From positions 1-64,000 of the forward strand of contig NZ_SOCP01000031.1 in the NCBI RefSeq assembly GCF_004364325.1: 64,000 bases of DNA. Reading direction: 5' to 3'. The stretch is from Actinophytocola oryzae. Its GTDB lineage: Bacteria; Actinomycetota; Actinomycetes; Mycobacteriales; Pseudonocardiaceae. Positions 1 through 8,825 of the stretch are shown piece by piece; the stretch's first letter is position 1, and each line of letters opens with the position of its first letter. Made by a program: the position numbers and the translations under genes. The notes under the pieces were generated by a model. It saw only the letters and a program-made list of their open reading frames with translations, made no database searches and was not told where the DNA came from.

Positions 1-88
1 GGTCCCATTCCGAACCCGGAAGCTAAGCCCTCCAGCGCCGATGGTACTGCACTCGCTAGGGTGTGGGAGAGTAGGACACCGCCGGACT
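1..88 (+). rRNA. 5S ribosomal RNA, 3' part
   Basis: The first 88 bases carry the conserved 3' two thirds of an actinobacterial 5S rRNA: the CGAACCCGGAAGCTAAG block, the GCCGATGGTACTGC block and the terminal GAGAGTAGGACACCGCC. The 5' end lies before the window, so a complete rrn operon (16S-23S-5S) presumably ends here. The 3' end is set by comparison with known 5S genes and may be off by one or two bases. Confidence 0.95.
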
Positions 89-97
89 TTACTTCGC

Positions 98-129
98 AAG
101 AGGCCCCCCGGACCCCCGGGGGGCCTCTT
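98..129 (+). terminator. rRNA operon terminator hairpin
   Basis: A perfect 14-bp stem (98-111 with 116-129) closes a 4-base loop ten bases after the 5S gene. There is no U tract after it, which is common for actinobacterial terminators. It separates the rrn operon from the next gene. Confidence 0.85.
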
Positions 130-186
130 GGCGTGCCCGAGTGTTCAAATAGATGCATAGTGACGTGCCCCAGCCCAGGAGGAACA

Positions 187-3100
187 GTGTCGGACCGCAA
201 CCGCGACGAGTCTGAGAGCGGTGGCGCGCGCAACCGAGACCGCGACTCCAACCGCCGCGACCAGGGTGGCGCTCACCGCGACCGGGGCGGCTACCGCCCC
301 ACCCGCGACCGCGACAGCCGTGGTGGCTACCAGGGGCAGGACCAGTCCCGCCAGTCCTACCGCAAACGCGACGACGACCGGGCTGGCGGCGGGTACCGAC
401 AGGACCGCGGCTCCTACGGCGGCCGTCCCCGCAGCGACGACAAGGACTCCCGCGGCCAACGAGGCGACCGCACTGGTGACCGCGGCAACGACCGGGGCAG
501 CTACCGCGGCGGCGACCGCGACCGCCCGGCCCGCTTCGAGGGTTCGAACCGCAGCTCGGACCGCGATCGAGGCGGTTCCCGCCCAAACCGCGACGACCGA
601 GGCGGCTTCCGCACCTCTCGCGACGACCGCCCCTACCGGTCAGGCTCGCGTGACGACCGCCGGGACTCCGGAAGCCGCGACTCAGGCGGCGGCTACCCCC
701 GCCGCGACCGCGACGACCGTCCTCGCACCGGCTACCAGGGCAGCGGCGGCTACCAGGGCAACCGCGGCCAAAGCTCCGGCGGCCAGAGCTCCGACCGCTC
801 CGACCGCTCCAGCCGACCCAACCGCTTCTCGACCGACCGACCCAGCCGCAACTTCCGCGACCGCGACGACCGCCCTAGCCGCGACGACCGCCCCACCGGC
901 GACCGCGGCTTCCGTAACGACCGCTCCCGAGACGACCGCGGCCAGCGCGGCGACCGTGACTTCCGCAGCGACCGCCCCTCCCGCGACGACCGTCCACGCT
1001 CAGACCGTCCCCGCGACGACCGAAGCTCCCGGACCGATCGCGGCACCCGCGACGACCGCAACTACCGCGGGGCCCGCGATGCCGACTCCCGCGGCTCTCG
1101 CGACTTCGGTGACGACCGTGGCTCCCGAGACGACCGTGGCTCCGGACCTGACCGTGGCTCCCGTGATGTACGTGGCTTGCGCGATGACCGTGGCTCCCGC
1201 GACGACAGGAACTCCCGCGACGACCGGGGCCAGGAGCGCACTGGCTTCCGCCCGAACCGCTTCCGCGACGGCGACAGTGGCACCGCCCGAGAAGACCGCT
1301 CCAGCGGCGGTTACCAGGGCGACCGTGAGAGCCGTTCAGGCGGTGGCTACCGAGGCGACCGGGAGAACCGTACGAGTGGCGGTTACCAGGGCAGCAGGGA
1401 CAACCGCTCCAGCAGTGGCTACCAGGGCAATCGAGACAGCCGCTCCACCGGTGGCTACCAGGGCAACCGCGAGAACCGTTCAACTGGTGGTTACCAAGGC
1501 GACCGGGAGAACCGCACGAGCGGTGGTTACCAGGGCAACCGGGACAGCCGGTCCGGCGGTGGCTACCAGGGCAATCGCGACGACCGTCCGCGTGGCAGCT
1601 TCGGCAACCGCGAGGACACTCGAGGCGGCAGCGGCTTCCGTCCCAACCGCGACGACACTCGCTCCGGTGGGAACCGTCGGGACCGGGACGACCGTCCCGC
1701 TCGGGACCGCGACGAGCGTGCCGGTGGTTATCGGGGCAACGACCGTCAGGGGCGTTTCCAGGACCGTGACCGGTCGGCCCGATCGGGCAACGTTTCGCCT
1801 TCCCAGGACCGGGAGGCACCCGAGACCGAGGAAACGACCCAGGAGCCGACCAGCGGCTTCGCCCGTCGCAACCACTACCGCAACACCACCGGCGGCGAAG
1901 GCCGCTCGAACGGCTACCGCTCGCGTGAGACCTCCGACAACGCCCCCGTCTACGACGTCGAGCCACCTGAATACGAGGACGTGACCGCAGTCGGGGACCC
2001 GAACGGCGGTAGCACCCTCGAGGAACCCGAGAACCATTCAATCGAGCCAACCGGCGACGTCCCGGTCTCCACGCCGCACCACACCGTCACCGACGAGCCG
2101 GCGGCGTCGGAAGCACCGACCGAAGCCGACTCCGCCGAGGAACCTGCCGGCGACGCCACCGCGCACGCCGAGCCGGCGACTTCGACAACTGCGGGTTCAG
2201 CACCGTCGGCGACCTCGACAACGCAGGGGACTTCGGCAGCATCGGCAACGCCGGGGACTTCGGCAACGTCAGCAGCGTCGGCGACCTCGGGGACTTCAGC
2301 TGAATCCGACACGACCGACGTTGGTGTGGAGTCAGCCGAGGCCAAGGACACTGCCGAGCGGGCCTCAGGCGACCAGCTCGAAGCCGGCGAGCCGGCAGAC
2401 GGTTCTGACCCAGTCAGCCCGGCGGCCGGCCTGACTGGGTCCGGTCCGGGCGACGTGCCTGGGACAGCCGTCCACGAGACCTCCGCCACCGCGACTGCCC
2501 CGAACGAGACGGGCCCGGCCGACACGCCGGACGCCGCCCTCAACGGAAGCGGCCCGGTCGCGGACGCCGAGGTGCTCCAGGTGGTTCGCCAGACCACCTC
2601 CGGTGCGTTTACGGAGCCTGCCTCGGTCGAGGACTCCCAGGCGACTGAGCGGGTCGGCGACGCGACCACCGCCGCCCCGCCCCAGCCTGTTCGGAACGAC
2701 ACCGGTTCGAGTGACTCGGCCGACAGGCCTTCCATCGACCAGAACGTGAGCGGTCCGGTCGACGAGCCCCAGACGCGCGAGCCGAGTCGCGAGGCCGCGG
2801 CCGGCGACTCGACCGAGCCGGCCTTGGCCGACGGCGTTCGGCCGAGTGGTGCGGCCGTCGAAGCCGTCGCGGCGGCCGACGCCGGCGACGAGCCAGTCAC
2901 CGGCACAGCTGCCGCCGACGCCGGTTCCGCCGACGCCGGTTCCGCCGACGCCGACGTCGACTCCACCGCCGATGCGGATGCCGAGGCCCGTGCGGATGAC
3001 GCCGATGCGGCACAGGGCCACGTCGCCGACGCCCCCACTCACGTCGAGTTCCGTCGTGACGGTGAGCCTGAGATTCCCGAGGACATCTCCTTCTCCGACC

Positions 3101-3720
3101 TCGACCCCGACGCCCGGCGTGAGCTGAAGAGCCTCTCCAAGTCCGTCGCCGAGCTTGTCGGGCGGCACCTGGTCGCGGCGGGTGTGCTCATCGACGAGGA
3201 TCCGGAGCTCGCCCTCGCCCACGCGCGGTTCGCTCGTACCCGTGCCTCACGGGTGGCCGTCGTGCGGGAGGCGGCCGGGATCGCCGCCTACCACGCCGGT
3301 GAGTGGGCCGAGGCGCTCGGCGAGTTCCGTGCCGTCCGGCGGATGACCGGCTCGCAGACCCTCCTCCCCGTGATGGTCGACTGCGAGCGGGCTCTCGGCC
3401 GCCCGGAACGCGCACTCGAGCTGGCCGCCGAGGCCAGGGACCTCACGCCGGACGTCCAGGTCGAGCTGCGGATCGTCGCGGCGGGTGCGCGTCGTGACCT
3501 CGGTCAGCTCGACGCGGCCGTCGTCGCTCTCCAGGGGCCCGATCTCGACGCCAAGCGTCGTGACCCGTGGAGTGCGCGGCTCTTCTACGCCTACGCCGAC
3601 AACCTCGCGGCCGCCGGCCGTACGGACGACGCCATTCGCTGGTTCCTCAACGCCGCCGAGGCCGATTTCGACGAGGAGACCGACGCCGCCGAACGTGCTA
3701 CCGCCCTGAGCACGTCATGA
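187..3720 (+). CDS. TPR-type protein with giant Arg/Gly/Asp-rich disordered N-terminus
   Basis: 1177 residues. The GTG start at 187 follows a perfect AGGAGG (177-182), so a longer upstream reading frame is not needed. Residues 1 to about 570 are almost only R, D, G, S, N, Y and Q, with repeats such as GGYQGNRDSRS and DDRGSRDDR that resemble RGG-box RNA-binding segments. Residues about 600-950 are Ala/Thr/Glu/Pro-rich and acidic. Only the last 210 residues (from about 965) look folded: helical tetratricopeptide-like repeats. The C-terminal part corresponds to the short TPR protein found in front of the HAD gene in mycobacteria (Rv1691). The next gene overlaps by ATGA. The position directly behind an rRNA operon and the RGG composition suggest contact with RNA or ribosomes, but this is inference; the function is unknown. 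Confidence 0.85.
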   Translation: MSDRNRDESESGGARNRDRDSNRRDQGGAHRDRGGYRPTRDRDSRGGYQGQDQSRQSYRKRDDDRAGGGYRQDRGSYGGRPRSDDKDSRGQRGDRTGDRGNDRGSYRGGDRDRPARFEGSNRSSDRDRGGSRPNRDDRGGFRTSRDDRPYRSGSRDDRRDSGSRDSGGGYPRRDRDDRPRTGYQGSGGYQGNRGQSSGGQSSDRSDRSSRPNRFSTDRPSRNFRDRDDRPSRDDRPTGDRGFRNDRSRDDRGQRGDRDFRSDRPSRDDRPRSDRPRDDRSSRTDRGTRDDRNYRGARDADSRGSRDFGDDRGSRDDRGSGPDRGSRDVRGLRDDRGSRDDRNSRDDRGQERTGFRPNRFRDGDSGTAREDRSSGGYQGDRESRSGGGYRGDRENRTSGGYQGSRDNRSSSGYQGNRDSRSTGGYQGNRENRSTGGYQGDRENRTSGGYQGNRDSRSGGGYQGNRDDRPRGSFGNREDTRGGSGFRPNRDDTRSGGNRRDRDDRPARDRDERAGGYRGNDRQGRFQDRDRSARSGNVSPSQDREAPETEETTQEPTSGFARRNHYRNTTGGEGRSNGYRSRETSDNAPVYDVEPPEYEDVTAVGDPNGGSTLEEPENHSIEPTGDVPVSTPHHTVTDEPAASEAPTEADSAEEPAGDATAHAEPATSTTAGSAPSATSTTQGTSAASATPGTSATSAASATSGTSAESDTTDVGVESAEAKDTAERASGDQLEAGEPADGSDPVSPAAGLTGSGPGDVPGTAVHETSATATAPNETGPADTPDAALNGSGPVADAEVLQVVRQTTSGAFTEPASVEDSQATERVGDATTAAPPQPVRNDTGSSDSADRPSIDQNVSGPVDEPQTREPSREAAAGDSTEPALADGVRPSGAAVEAVAAADAGDEPVTGTAAADAGSADAGSADADVDSTADADAEARADDADAAQGHVADAPTHVEFRRDGEPEIPEDISFSDLDPDARRELKSLSKSVAELVGRHLVAAGVLIDEDPELALAHARFARTRASRVAVVREAAGIAAYHAGEWAEALGEFRAVRRMTGSQTLLPVMVDCERALGRPERALELAAEARDLTPDVQVELRIVAAGARRDLGQLDAAVVALQGPDLDAKRRDPWSARLFYAYADNLAAAGRTDDAIRWFLNAAEADFDEETDAAERATALSTS

Positions 3721-4589
3721 CCCTCCTCGACGACTACGACGCGCTCCTTTTCGACCTCGACGGGACCATCTATCGAGGCGAGGAGGTCGTGCCGGGGGCC
3801 GACCGGGCGGTCGAGGCGGCCCGCGCCCAGCAGGTGAAGGTCCGCTTCGTCACCAACAACGCCTCCCGGGGGCCGGACGAGGTCGCCGAGCACCTGACGC
3901 GCATCGGGATCCGGTCGACGCCCGAGGAGGTCAGTACCAGCTCCCAGGCCGCCGCAGCGGTCCTCGCCGAGAAGCTTCAGCCCGGTGCGACCGTCCTGGT
4001 GGTCGGTTCGGACGCGCTCGTGCACGAGGTGGAGCTGAAGAACCTCGCCACCACCCGCCTCCACGACGACTCCGTCCAGGCGGTCGTCCAGGGCCTCAGC
4101 AAGGACGTCGGCTGGCGCGACCTCGCCGAGGCGACGGTCGCGATCCGGGGTGGGGCGTTGTGGGTCGCCTGCAACGTCGACCCGACCCTGCCGACCGAGC
4201 GTGGTCCGCTGCCCGGCAACGGTTCGCTCGTCGCCGCGCTCCGGACGGCCACCGGCAGCGAGCCGGTCGTCGCGGGCAAGCCGGCGACGCCGCTGATGGA
4301 CGAGGCGCAGCGGTCTGCCGACGCCGAGCGGCCGCTTGTCGTCGGTGACCGGATGGACACCGACATCGCGGGTGCGGTCAACGCCGGGCTCGACTCGCTG
4401 TTGGTGTTCTCGGGGGTTTCCACTCCGCAGGAGCTGCTCGACGCGACCGAGGACCTGCGGCCCACCTACGTCGGTCTCGACGTGGCGGCTGTCACCCGGG
4501 AGGGTGTGCGGATCGACACCAACAGGGCATGGGCGGACGCGGTGCGTGAGGCGCTTGGCCGCCTCGGTCTCGAGCATGAAGTAGCGTGA
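3717..4589 (+). CDS. HAD-IIA family sugar phosphatase (NagD-like)
   Basis: 290 residues. The haloacid dehalogenase nucleophile motif DLDGT is at residues 13-17, motif II VTNNAS follows near residue 45, and the motif GDRMDTD for metal binding lies near residue 210. The central cap between motifs II and III places it in subclass IIA (NagD/PGP type phosphatases). It probably removes phosphate from a small metabolite in the cytosol, such as a phosphoglycolate- or sugar-phosphate-type by-product; the substrate cannot be read from sequence. The ATG overlaps the stop of the TPR gene (ATGA), so the genes are translationally coupled, matching the Rv1691-Rv1692 order. Confidence 0.9.
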   Translation: MTLLDDYDALLFDLDGTIYRGEEVVPGADRAVEAARAQQVKVRFVTNNASRGPDEVAEHLTRIGIRSTPEEVSTSSQAAAAVLAEKLQPGATVLVVGSDALVHEVELKNLATTRLHDDSVQAVVQGLSKDVGWRDLAEATVAIRGGALWVACNVDPTLPTERGPLPGNGSLVAALRTATGSEPVVAGKPATPLMDEAQRSADAERPLVVGDRMDTDIAGAVNAGLDSLLVFSGVSTPQELLDATEDLRPTYVGLDVAAVTREGVRIDTNRAWADAVREALGRLGLEHEVA

Positions 4590-4593
4590 CGGT

Positions 4594-4761
4594 GTGCAGT
4601 TCGACACCGACCAGGCCGCTGAGGTCGACACCAGCGACATCGACGAGGCGATCGCAGGCACCCGCAACCTCGACGCCGTCCCGCTGACCGAGCACGTCGG
4701 CCGGTTCGACGCGGTGCACGTGGCGCTGAACGAGGCGCTCACCAGCATCGACACGGACTGA
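4594..4761 (+). CDS. Conserved 55-residue acidic small protein
   Basis: A short gene fills the gap between the HAD phosphatase and tlyA: GTG at 4594, stop at 4759-4761, four bases before the tlyA start. The product begins MQFDTDQAAEVDT and is rich in Asp, Glu, Ala and Thr with a helical C-terminal half (HVALNEALTSID). A small gene is also known at this position in mycobacteria (Rv1693), which supports it as real. No start-proximal Shine-Dalgarno is evident, so it may rely on coupling with the gene 4 bases upstream. Function unknown. Confidence 0.8.
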   Translation: MQFDTDQAAEVDTSDIDEAIAGTRNLDAVPLTEHVGRFDAVHVALNEALTSIDTD

Positions 4762-4765
4762 CCCG

Positions 4766-5572
4766 GTGACGAGGAGGGCCAGGCTCGACGCCGAGCTGGT
4801 GCGGCGTGGTCTCGCTCGTTCCCGTGAGCACGCGTCGCAGCTCATCGCGGACGGCCGGGTGACCGTGCGGGGCACGGTGGCCGGCAAGCCGGCCACGGCT
4901 GTCGAGACCGACGCGCCCGTGGTGGTGCGTGACCTCGACGACGACCAGGACTGGGCGTCGCGTGGCGCGCACAAGCTCATTGGCGCGCTCGACCGGTTCC
5001 CGGTGAAGACCGACGGACGTCGCTGCCTCGACGCGGGTGCGTCGACCGGCGGTTTCACCGACGTGCTGCTGCGTCGCGGGGCGGAGCGCGTGGTCGCGGC
5101 GGACGTGGGTCGCGGTCTGCTGGTGTGGCGGCTGCGGACCGACGAACGGGTCACGGTGCTCGACAGGACGAACGTGCGCGCGCTCACGCCGGAGCAGGTC
5201 GGGGGACCGGTCGACCTCGTGGTCGCAGACCTCTCGTTCATCTCGCTGCGGCTCGTTCTCCCGACGCTTCTGGCGTGCACGACCGACGACGCCGACCTGT
5301 TGCCGATGGTCAAACCGCAGTTCGAGGTCGGTAAGGAGCGGCTCGGTTCCGGCGGGGTGGTGCGTGACCCGGCGTTGCGTGTCGACGCCGTGCGGTCCGT
5401 GCTGGCCTCGGCGGCCGAGCTGGGGCTGCGGGCGCACGGTGTCGTCGCGAGCCCGCTTCCCGGTCCGTCGGGGAATGTCGAATACTTCGTGTGGCTGCGT
5501 CGTGGGAACCCTCTCGATGACACAGCCGTGTTAGACCTCGTGGAGATCGCCGTTCGAGAGGGGCCGCAATGA
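4766..5572 (+). CDS. tlyA: TlyA family rRNA 2'-O-methyltransferase
   Basis: 268 residues. An S4 RNA-binding domain occupies about residues 1-60 (RLDAELVRRGLARSREHA, then DGRVTVRG). It is followed by an FtsJ/RrmJ-type methyltransferase with the SAM-binding motif LDAGASTGGF near residue 89. In mycobacteria TlyA methylates 16S C1409 and 23S C1920 and loss gives capreomycin resistance; the same role is likely here. It was once called haemolysin. GTG start four bases after the small gene; its stop overlaps the nadK start (ATGA). Confidence 0.93.
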   Translation: MTRRARLDAELVRRGLARSREHASQLIADGRVTVRGTVAGKPATAVETDAPVVVRDLDDDQDWASRGAHKLIGALDRFPVKTDGRRCLDAGASTGGFTDVLLRRGAERVVAADVGRGLLVWRLRTDERVTVLDRTNVRALTPEQVGGPVDLVVADLSFISLRLVLPTLLACTTDDADLLPMVKPQFEVGKERLGSGGVVRDPALRVDAVRSVLASAAELGLRAHGVVASPLPGPSGNVEYFVWLRRGNPLDDTAVLDLVEIAVREGPQ

Positions 5573-6462
5573 CCGCGCGTGAGGTGCTCCTCGTCGTGCA
5601 CACCGGCCGCACCGACACCCGTCATGCCGCTGAGAAGGTCGCCGGCTGGTTCGCCGACGCCGGTATCGCGTTGCGGGTGCTGGAACGTGAGGCACCCGAC
5701 CTTGGCCAGTCCTGCTACCAGCGGGTCGTGCCGTTCGGGTCCCAGGCCGCCGAGGGCACGGAGCTGGTGTTCGTGCTCGGCGGGGACGGGACGTTACTGC
5801 GGGCCGCGGAGCTGGCGCGGCCTGCCGGGGTGCCTGTGCTGGCCGTCAACATGGGTCGTGTCGGTTTCCTGGCGGAGGCCGATGCCAACGTGTTGGACGA
5901 GGCCGTCGCGCAGGTCATCGACGGGCACTACGAGGTCGTCGACCGGATGACCGTGGACGTGCGGGCGACGCTGGGGAACCGGCAGCTCGCGCGGACGTGG
6001 GCGCTCAACGAGGCCAGTGTCGAGAAGAGCAGCCGCGAGCGGATCCTGGACGTGCGGATCGAGGTCGACGACCGGCCTGTGTCGTCGTTCGGCTGCGACG
6101 GTGTGTTGTGTGCGACGCCGACGGGGTCGACCGCGTACGCGTTCTCCGCGGGTGGGCCGGTGGTGTGGCCGGACGTGCAGGCGCTGCTGGTGGTGCCGAG
6201 CAACGCGCACGCGATGTTCGCGAGGCCGCTGGTGGTGTCGCCGGACTCGAGGATCGCGGTGGAGGTGGATCCGTCCGGGCATCCCGCGGTGTTGTGTTGC
6301 GACGGTCGCCGCACGTTCGTGCTGCCGCCCGGGGCGCGGGTCGAGGTGGCGGGCGGGGAGATCCCGGCGCGGCTCGTGAAGTTGCGTCAGGGGCCGTTCA
6401 CCGACCGGCTCGTGGAGAAGTTCGAGCTGCCCGTGCAGGGTTGGCGCAGCCCACGGCCCTGA
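5569..6462 (+). CDS. nadK: NAD kinase
   Basis: 297 residues. It phosphorylates NAD+ to NADP+ in the cytosol. The diagnostic GGDGT motif is at residues 71-75, followed by the conserved NMGRVGFLAE, and the second conserved block TPTGSTAYAFSAGGP is near residue 185. Length and order fit the PpnK family (Rv1695). Start overlaps the tlyA stop. It is the last gene before a 60-base gap to recN. Confidence 0.95.
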   Translation: MTAREVLLVVHTGRTDTRHAAEKVAGWFADAGIALRVLEREAPDLGQSCYQRVVPFGSQAAEGTELVFVLGGDGTLLRAAELARPAGVPVLAVNMGRVGFLAEADANVLDEAVAQVIDGHYEVVDRMTVDVRATLGNRQLARTWALNEASVEKSSRERILDVRIEVDDRPVSSFGCDGVLCATPTGSTAYAFSAGGPVVWPDVQALLVVPSNAHAMFARPLVVSPDSRIAVEVDPSGHPAVLCCDGRRTFVLPPGARVEVAGGEIPARLVKLRQGPFTDRLVEKFELPVQGWRSPRP

Positions 6463-6522
6463 ATCGAACACACTAGCGGGTCGTGCGAGCTTTTGTCGGT
6501 GGGAACCGATAAAGTGCGCGCT

Positions 6523-8313
6523 GTGTTGGCCGAGATGCGCATCGAGGGCCTCGGCGTGATCGACGAGGCCACTCTCGAGCTCGACCCGGGACTCACCGTC
6601 GTGACTGGTGAGACGGGTGCGGGCAAGACCATGGTGGTCACCGGGCTGCATCTGCTGTCCGGTGGCCGTGCCGAGGTGTCCAAGATCCGCAGCGGTGCGG
6701 GGAAGGCGTCGGTGGAGGGCCGTTTCTCGGCGCCACCGGGTAGCGCCGCGGCCAAGGTCGCGAGCGACGCGGGCGCCGAGCCGGACGACGAGGGTACCCT
6801 GATCGCCCTACGCAGCCTCAACGCCGACGGGCGGTCCAGGGCGCACCTGGGTGGCCGGTCGGTGCCGGTCGGGGTGTTGTCGGACCTGTCCGAACAGCTG
6901 ATCGCGGTGCACGGGCAGAACGACCAGCTGAAGCTCATGCGGCCCGCGGAGCAGCGGTCCGTGCTCGACCGGTTCGCCGGTGAGGGGCTGGCAGGTGCGC
7001 TCGCCGAGTACCGCAAGGTGCGTGACGAGTGGGTGCGGGTCAGCACGGAGCTGACGGAGCGGGCCGCGCGTTCGCGTGAGATGGCGCGTGAGGCGGACCT
7101 GCTCAAGCACGGTCTCGCGGAGATCGAGGCGGTGGCCCCGACCCCGGGCGAGGACGACGAGCTGCAGGAGAAGGCGAAGCGTCTCGCGGATGCCGACCAG
7201 CTGCGTGAGGCGTCGACGGGTGCGGTGTACGCGGTGTCGGGTGCACCGGACGGTGACCCGGACGTGCCCGGCGCGTTGGGGTTGATCGCCGACGCGCGGC
7301 ACCGGCTGTCGTCGTCGGACGACCCGCGTCTGCGTGAGCTGGAGCCGAGGCTGGCGGAGGCGGAGGCGCTGCTGGTCGATGTCGGCACCGAGCTGAGCAG
7401 CTATGTGGAGTCGCTCGACGCGGACCCGGCGGTGCTGGAGAAGGTGCTGGCGCGGCAGGCGGAGCTGAAGGCGTTGACCCGCAAGTACGCCGCGGACGTG
7501 GACGGGGTGCTGGCGTGGGCGGCGGACGCGTCGGAGCGTCTCGCCGGTCTGGACACGTCGGAGGGTGCGCTGGCGGAGCTGGCGAAGCGGCGTGACGAGC
7601 TGGCCGTGTCGTTGGCGGAGCTGGCCAAGCAGGTGACCGTGCTGCGGGTGGAGGCGGCGGACAAGCTCGCGCAGGCGGTGACGGTCGAGCTGGCGGGCCT
7701 GGCGATGGGTCAGGCGGCGATCGAGGTGATCGTCAGCACGCGGTGGGCGGAGCCGAACGAGCCGTACTCGTTGCGGGTCGCGGGTGGTGAGGGCCGGGAG
7801 GCGCTCGCGCACGCGGGACCGGAGGGTGTGGACGAGGTCGAGATCCGGCTGCGTGCGCATGACGGTGCGGTGGCGTTGCCGGTCCACAAGGCGGCGTCGG
7901 GTGGTGAGCTGTCCCGGGTGATGCTGGCGATCGAGGTGGTGTTGGCGCACACGGATCCCGTGCCGACGTTGGTGTTCGACGAGGTCGACGCCGGTGTGGG
8001 GGGGCGTGCGGCGGTCGAGATCGGGCGCAGGTTGGCCCGGTTGGCGTCGAGCCATCAGGTGATCGTGGTCACGCACCTGCCGCAGGTAGCGGCCTTCGCC
8101 GACCGGCACCTGGTGGTCGACAAGCAGGCCGCGGGCGGGATCACCCGCAGTGACGTGCGGCGGGTGGACGAGCAGGACCGGGTGATCGAGCTGGCCCGGA
8201 TGCTCGCCGGTATGGACTCGACCGAGACGGGTCGGGCGCACGCCGAGGAGCTGCTCGCGGTCGCCGACGCGGACAAGAAGGCGACGCGCGGCAAGGGACG
8301 GAAGCGGAAGTAG
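6523..8313 (+). CDS. recN: DNA repair ATPase RecN
   Basis: 596 residues. SMC-like protein that acts in double-strand break repair. Walker A GETGAGKT is at residues 29-36, a long coiled-coil region follows (about 150-370, rich in Leu, Glu, Ala), then the ABC signature ASGGELSR near residue 458 and Walker B LVFDEVDAG near 485. The GTG at 6523 gives the N-terminus MLAEMRIEGLG expected for the family. A GTG at 6514 lies at better distance from a weak GGGA (6500-6503), so three more residues are possible. A strong hairpin follows the stop. Confidence 0.93.
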   Translation: MLAEMRIEGLGVIDEATLELDPGLTVVTGETGAGKTMVVTGLHLLSGGRAEVSKIRSGAGKASVEGRFSAPPGSAAAKVASDAGAEPDDEGTLIALRSLNADGRSRAHLGGRSVPVGVLSDLSEQLIAVHGQNDQLKLMRPAEQRSVLDRFAGEGLAGALAEYRKVRDEWVRVSTELTERAARSREMAREADLLKHGLAEIEAVAPTPGEDDELQEKAKRLADADQLREASTGAVYAVSGAPDGDPDVPGALGLIADARHRLSSSDDPRLRELEPRLAEAEALLVDVGTELSSYVESLDADPAVLEKVLARQAELKALTRKYAADVDGVLAWAADASERLAGLDTSEGALAELAKRRDELAVSLAELAKQVTVLRVEAADKLAQAVTVELAGLAMGQAAIEVIVSTRWAEPNEPYSLRVAGGEGREALAHAGPEGVDEVEIRLRAHDGAVALPVHKAASGGELSRVMLAIEVVLAHTDPVPTLVFDEVDAGVGGRAAVEIGRRLARLASSHQVIVVTHLPQVAAFADRHLVVDKQAAGGITRSDVRRVDEQDRVIELARMLAGMDSTETGRAHAEELLAVADADKKATRGKGRKRK

Positions 8314-8320
8314 GGCTGAG

Positions 8321-8346
8321 GAACCCGGGGACGTGGCCCCGGGTTC
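8321..8346. terminator. Bidirectional hairpin between recN and a convergent gene
   Basis: Perfect 10-bp GC-rich stem, GAACCCGGGG at 8321-8330 with its complement at 8337-8346 and a 6-base loop. It sits in the 35-base gap between the convergent stops of recN and the membrane protein gene, so it can terminate both. Confidence 0.8.
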
Positions 8347-8348
8347 GC

Positions 8349-8771
8349 CTAGCTCGTCGTCAGCAGGCCCAGTCCGAGGGTCACCACGCCCACGCCGAGT
8401 GACAGGGCGCCGAGCCAGAGCAGCCAGATCAGCTTGTTGGGCCGGTTCACCTCGCCCCTGCCCATGGACGAGAAGAAGAAGCCGGCCGACATGAGGGCCG
8501 CCGCTGCCGGGGTACCGATCCTGGCCAGCCAGCCCAGGGCGCCGTCCATGGCTGTCGCGTCCGCCAGTAGCAGCGTGACCAGGCTCAACGTCACCAGCAC
8601 GCCCGCGTGGGCGTGGCCTGCTCTGGCGAACGACTTCTGGAACGCCGTCATCGCCACCTTGCCCCGGACTATCCGGGTCATGAACCAGCCGCCGAACTCG
8701 ATGCCCACGATCGTGAGGAGTACCGCGCCGGCGATGTGGCGGGACGCGTCGCTCATTGTCAGGGTCTGCAC
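8349..8771 (-). CDS. Small four-helix membrane protein
   Basis: 140 residues. Hydrophobic segments near residues 10-30, 50-70, 80-100 and 115-138 suggest four membrane helices; the last ends close to the C-terminus LGLGLLTTS. GTG at 8771 is chosen because a perfect AGGAGG lies just 5 bases upstream; an ATG at 8756 would leave the ribosome site too far away. I do not recognise the family with certainty. It is transcribed divergently from a TetR regulator, with a palindrome between them, so it is probably the regulator's target. Confidence 0.75.
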   Translation of the reverse strand: MQTLTMSDASRHIAGAVLLTIVGIEFGGWFMTRIVRGKVAMTAFQKSFARAGHAHAGVLVTLSLVTLLLADATAMDGALGWLARIGTPAAAALMSAGFFFSSMGRGEVNRPNKLIWLLWLGALSLGVGVVTLGLGLLTTS

Positions 8772-8784
8772 CTTGCCTCCTTTG

Positions 8785-8818
8785 GTAACGTCGTTACGAA
8801 ACACCGTTACGGTAGAGT
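8785..8818. promoter_or_regulatory. TetR operator palindrome and tetR -10 box
   Basis: GTAACG T CGTTAC (8785-8797) is a near-perfect dyad, and a further CGTTAC half-site follows at 8805-8810. On the plus strand the -10-like TAGAGT (8813-8818) ends seven bases before the tetR ATG, consistent with a leaderless transcript; the -35 region (about 8790-8795) lies inside the dyad and is weak. Binding here could repress both the regulator and the divergent membrane gene. Confidence 0.7.
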
Positions 8819-8825
8819 TGTCAAG

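Noticed and set aside
61..2050. Several long frames on both strands over the Arg/Gly-rich gene
   Set aside because: The low-complexity repeat leaves other frames open too. Only the frame starting at 187 has AGGAGG, ends coupled to the HAD gene and contains the conserved TPR part.
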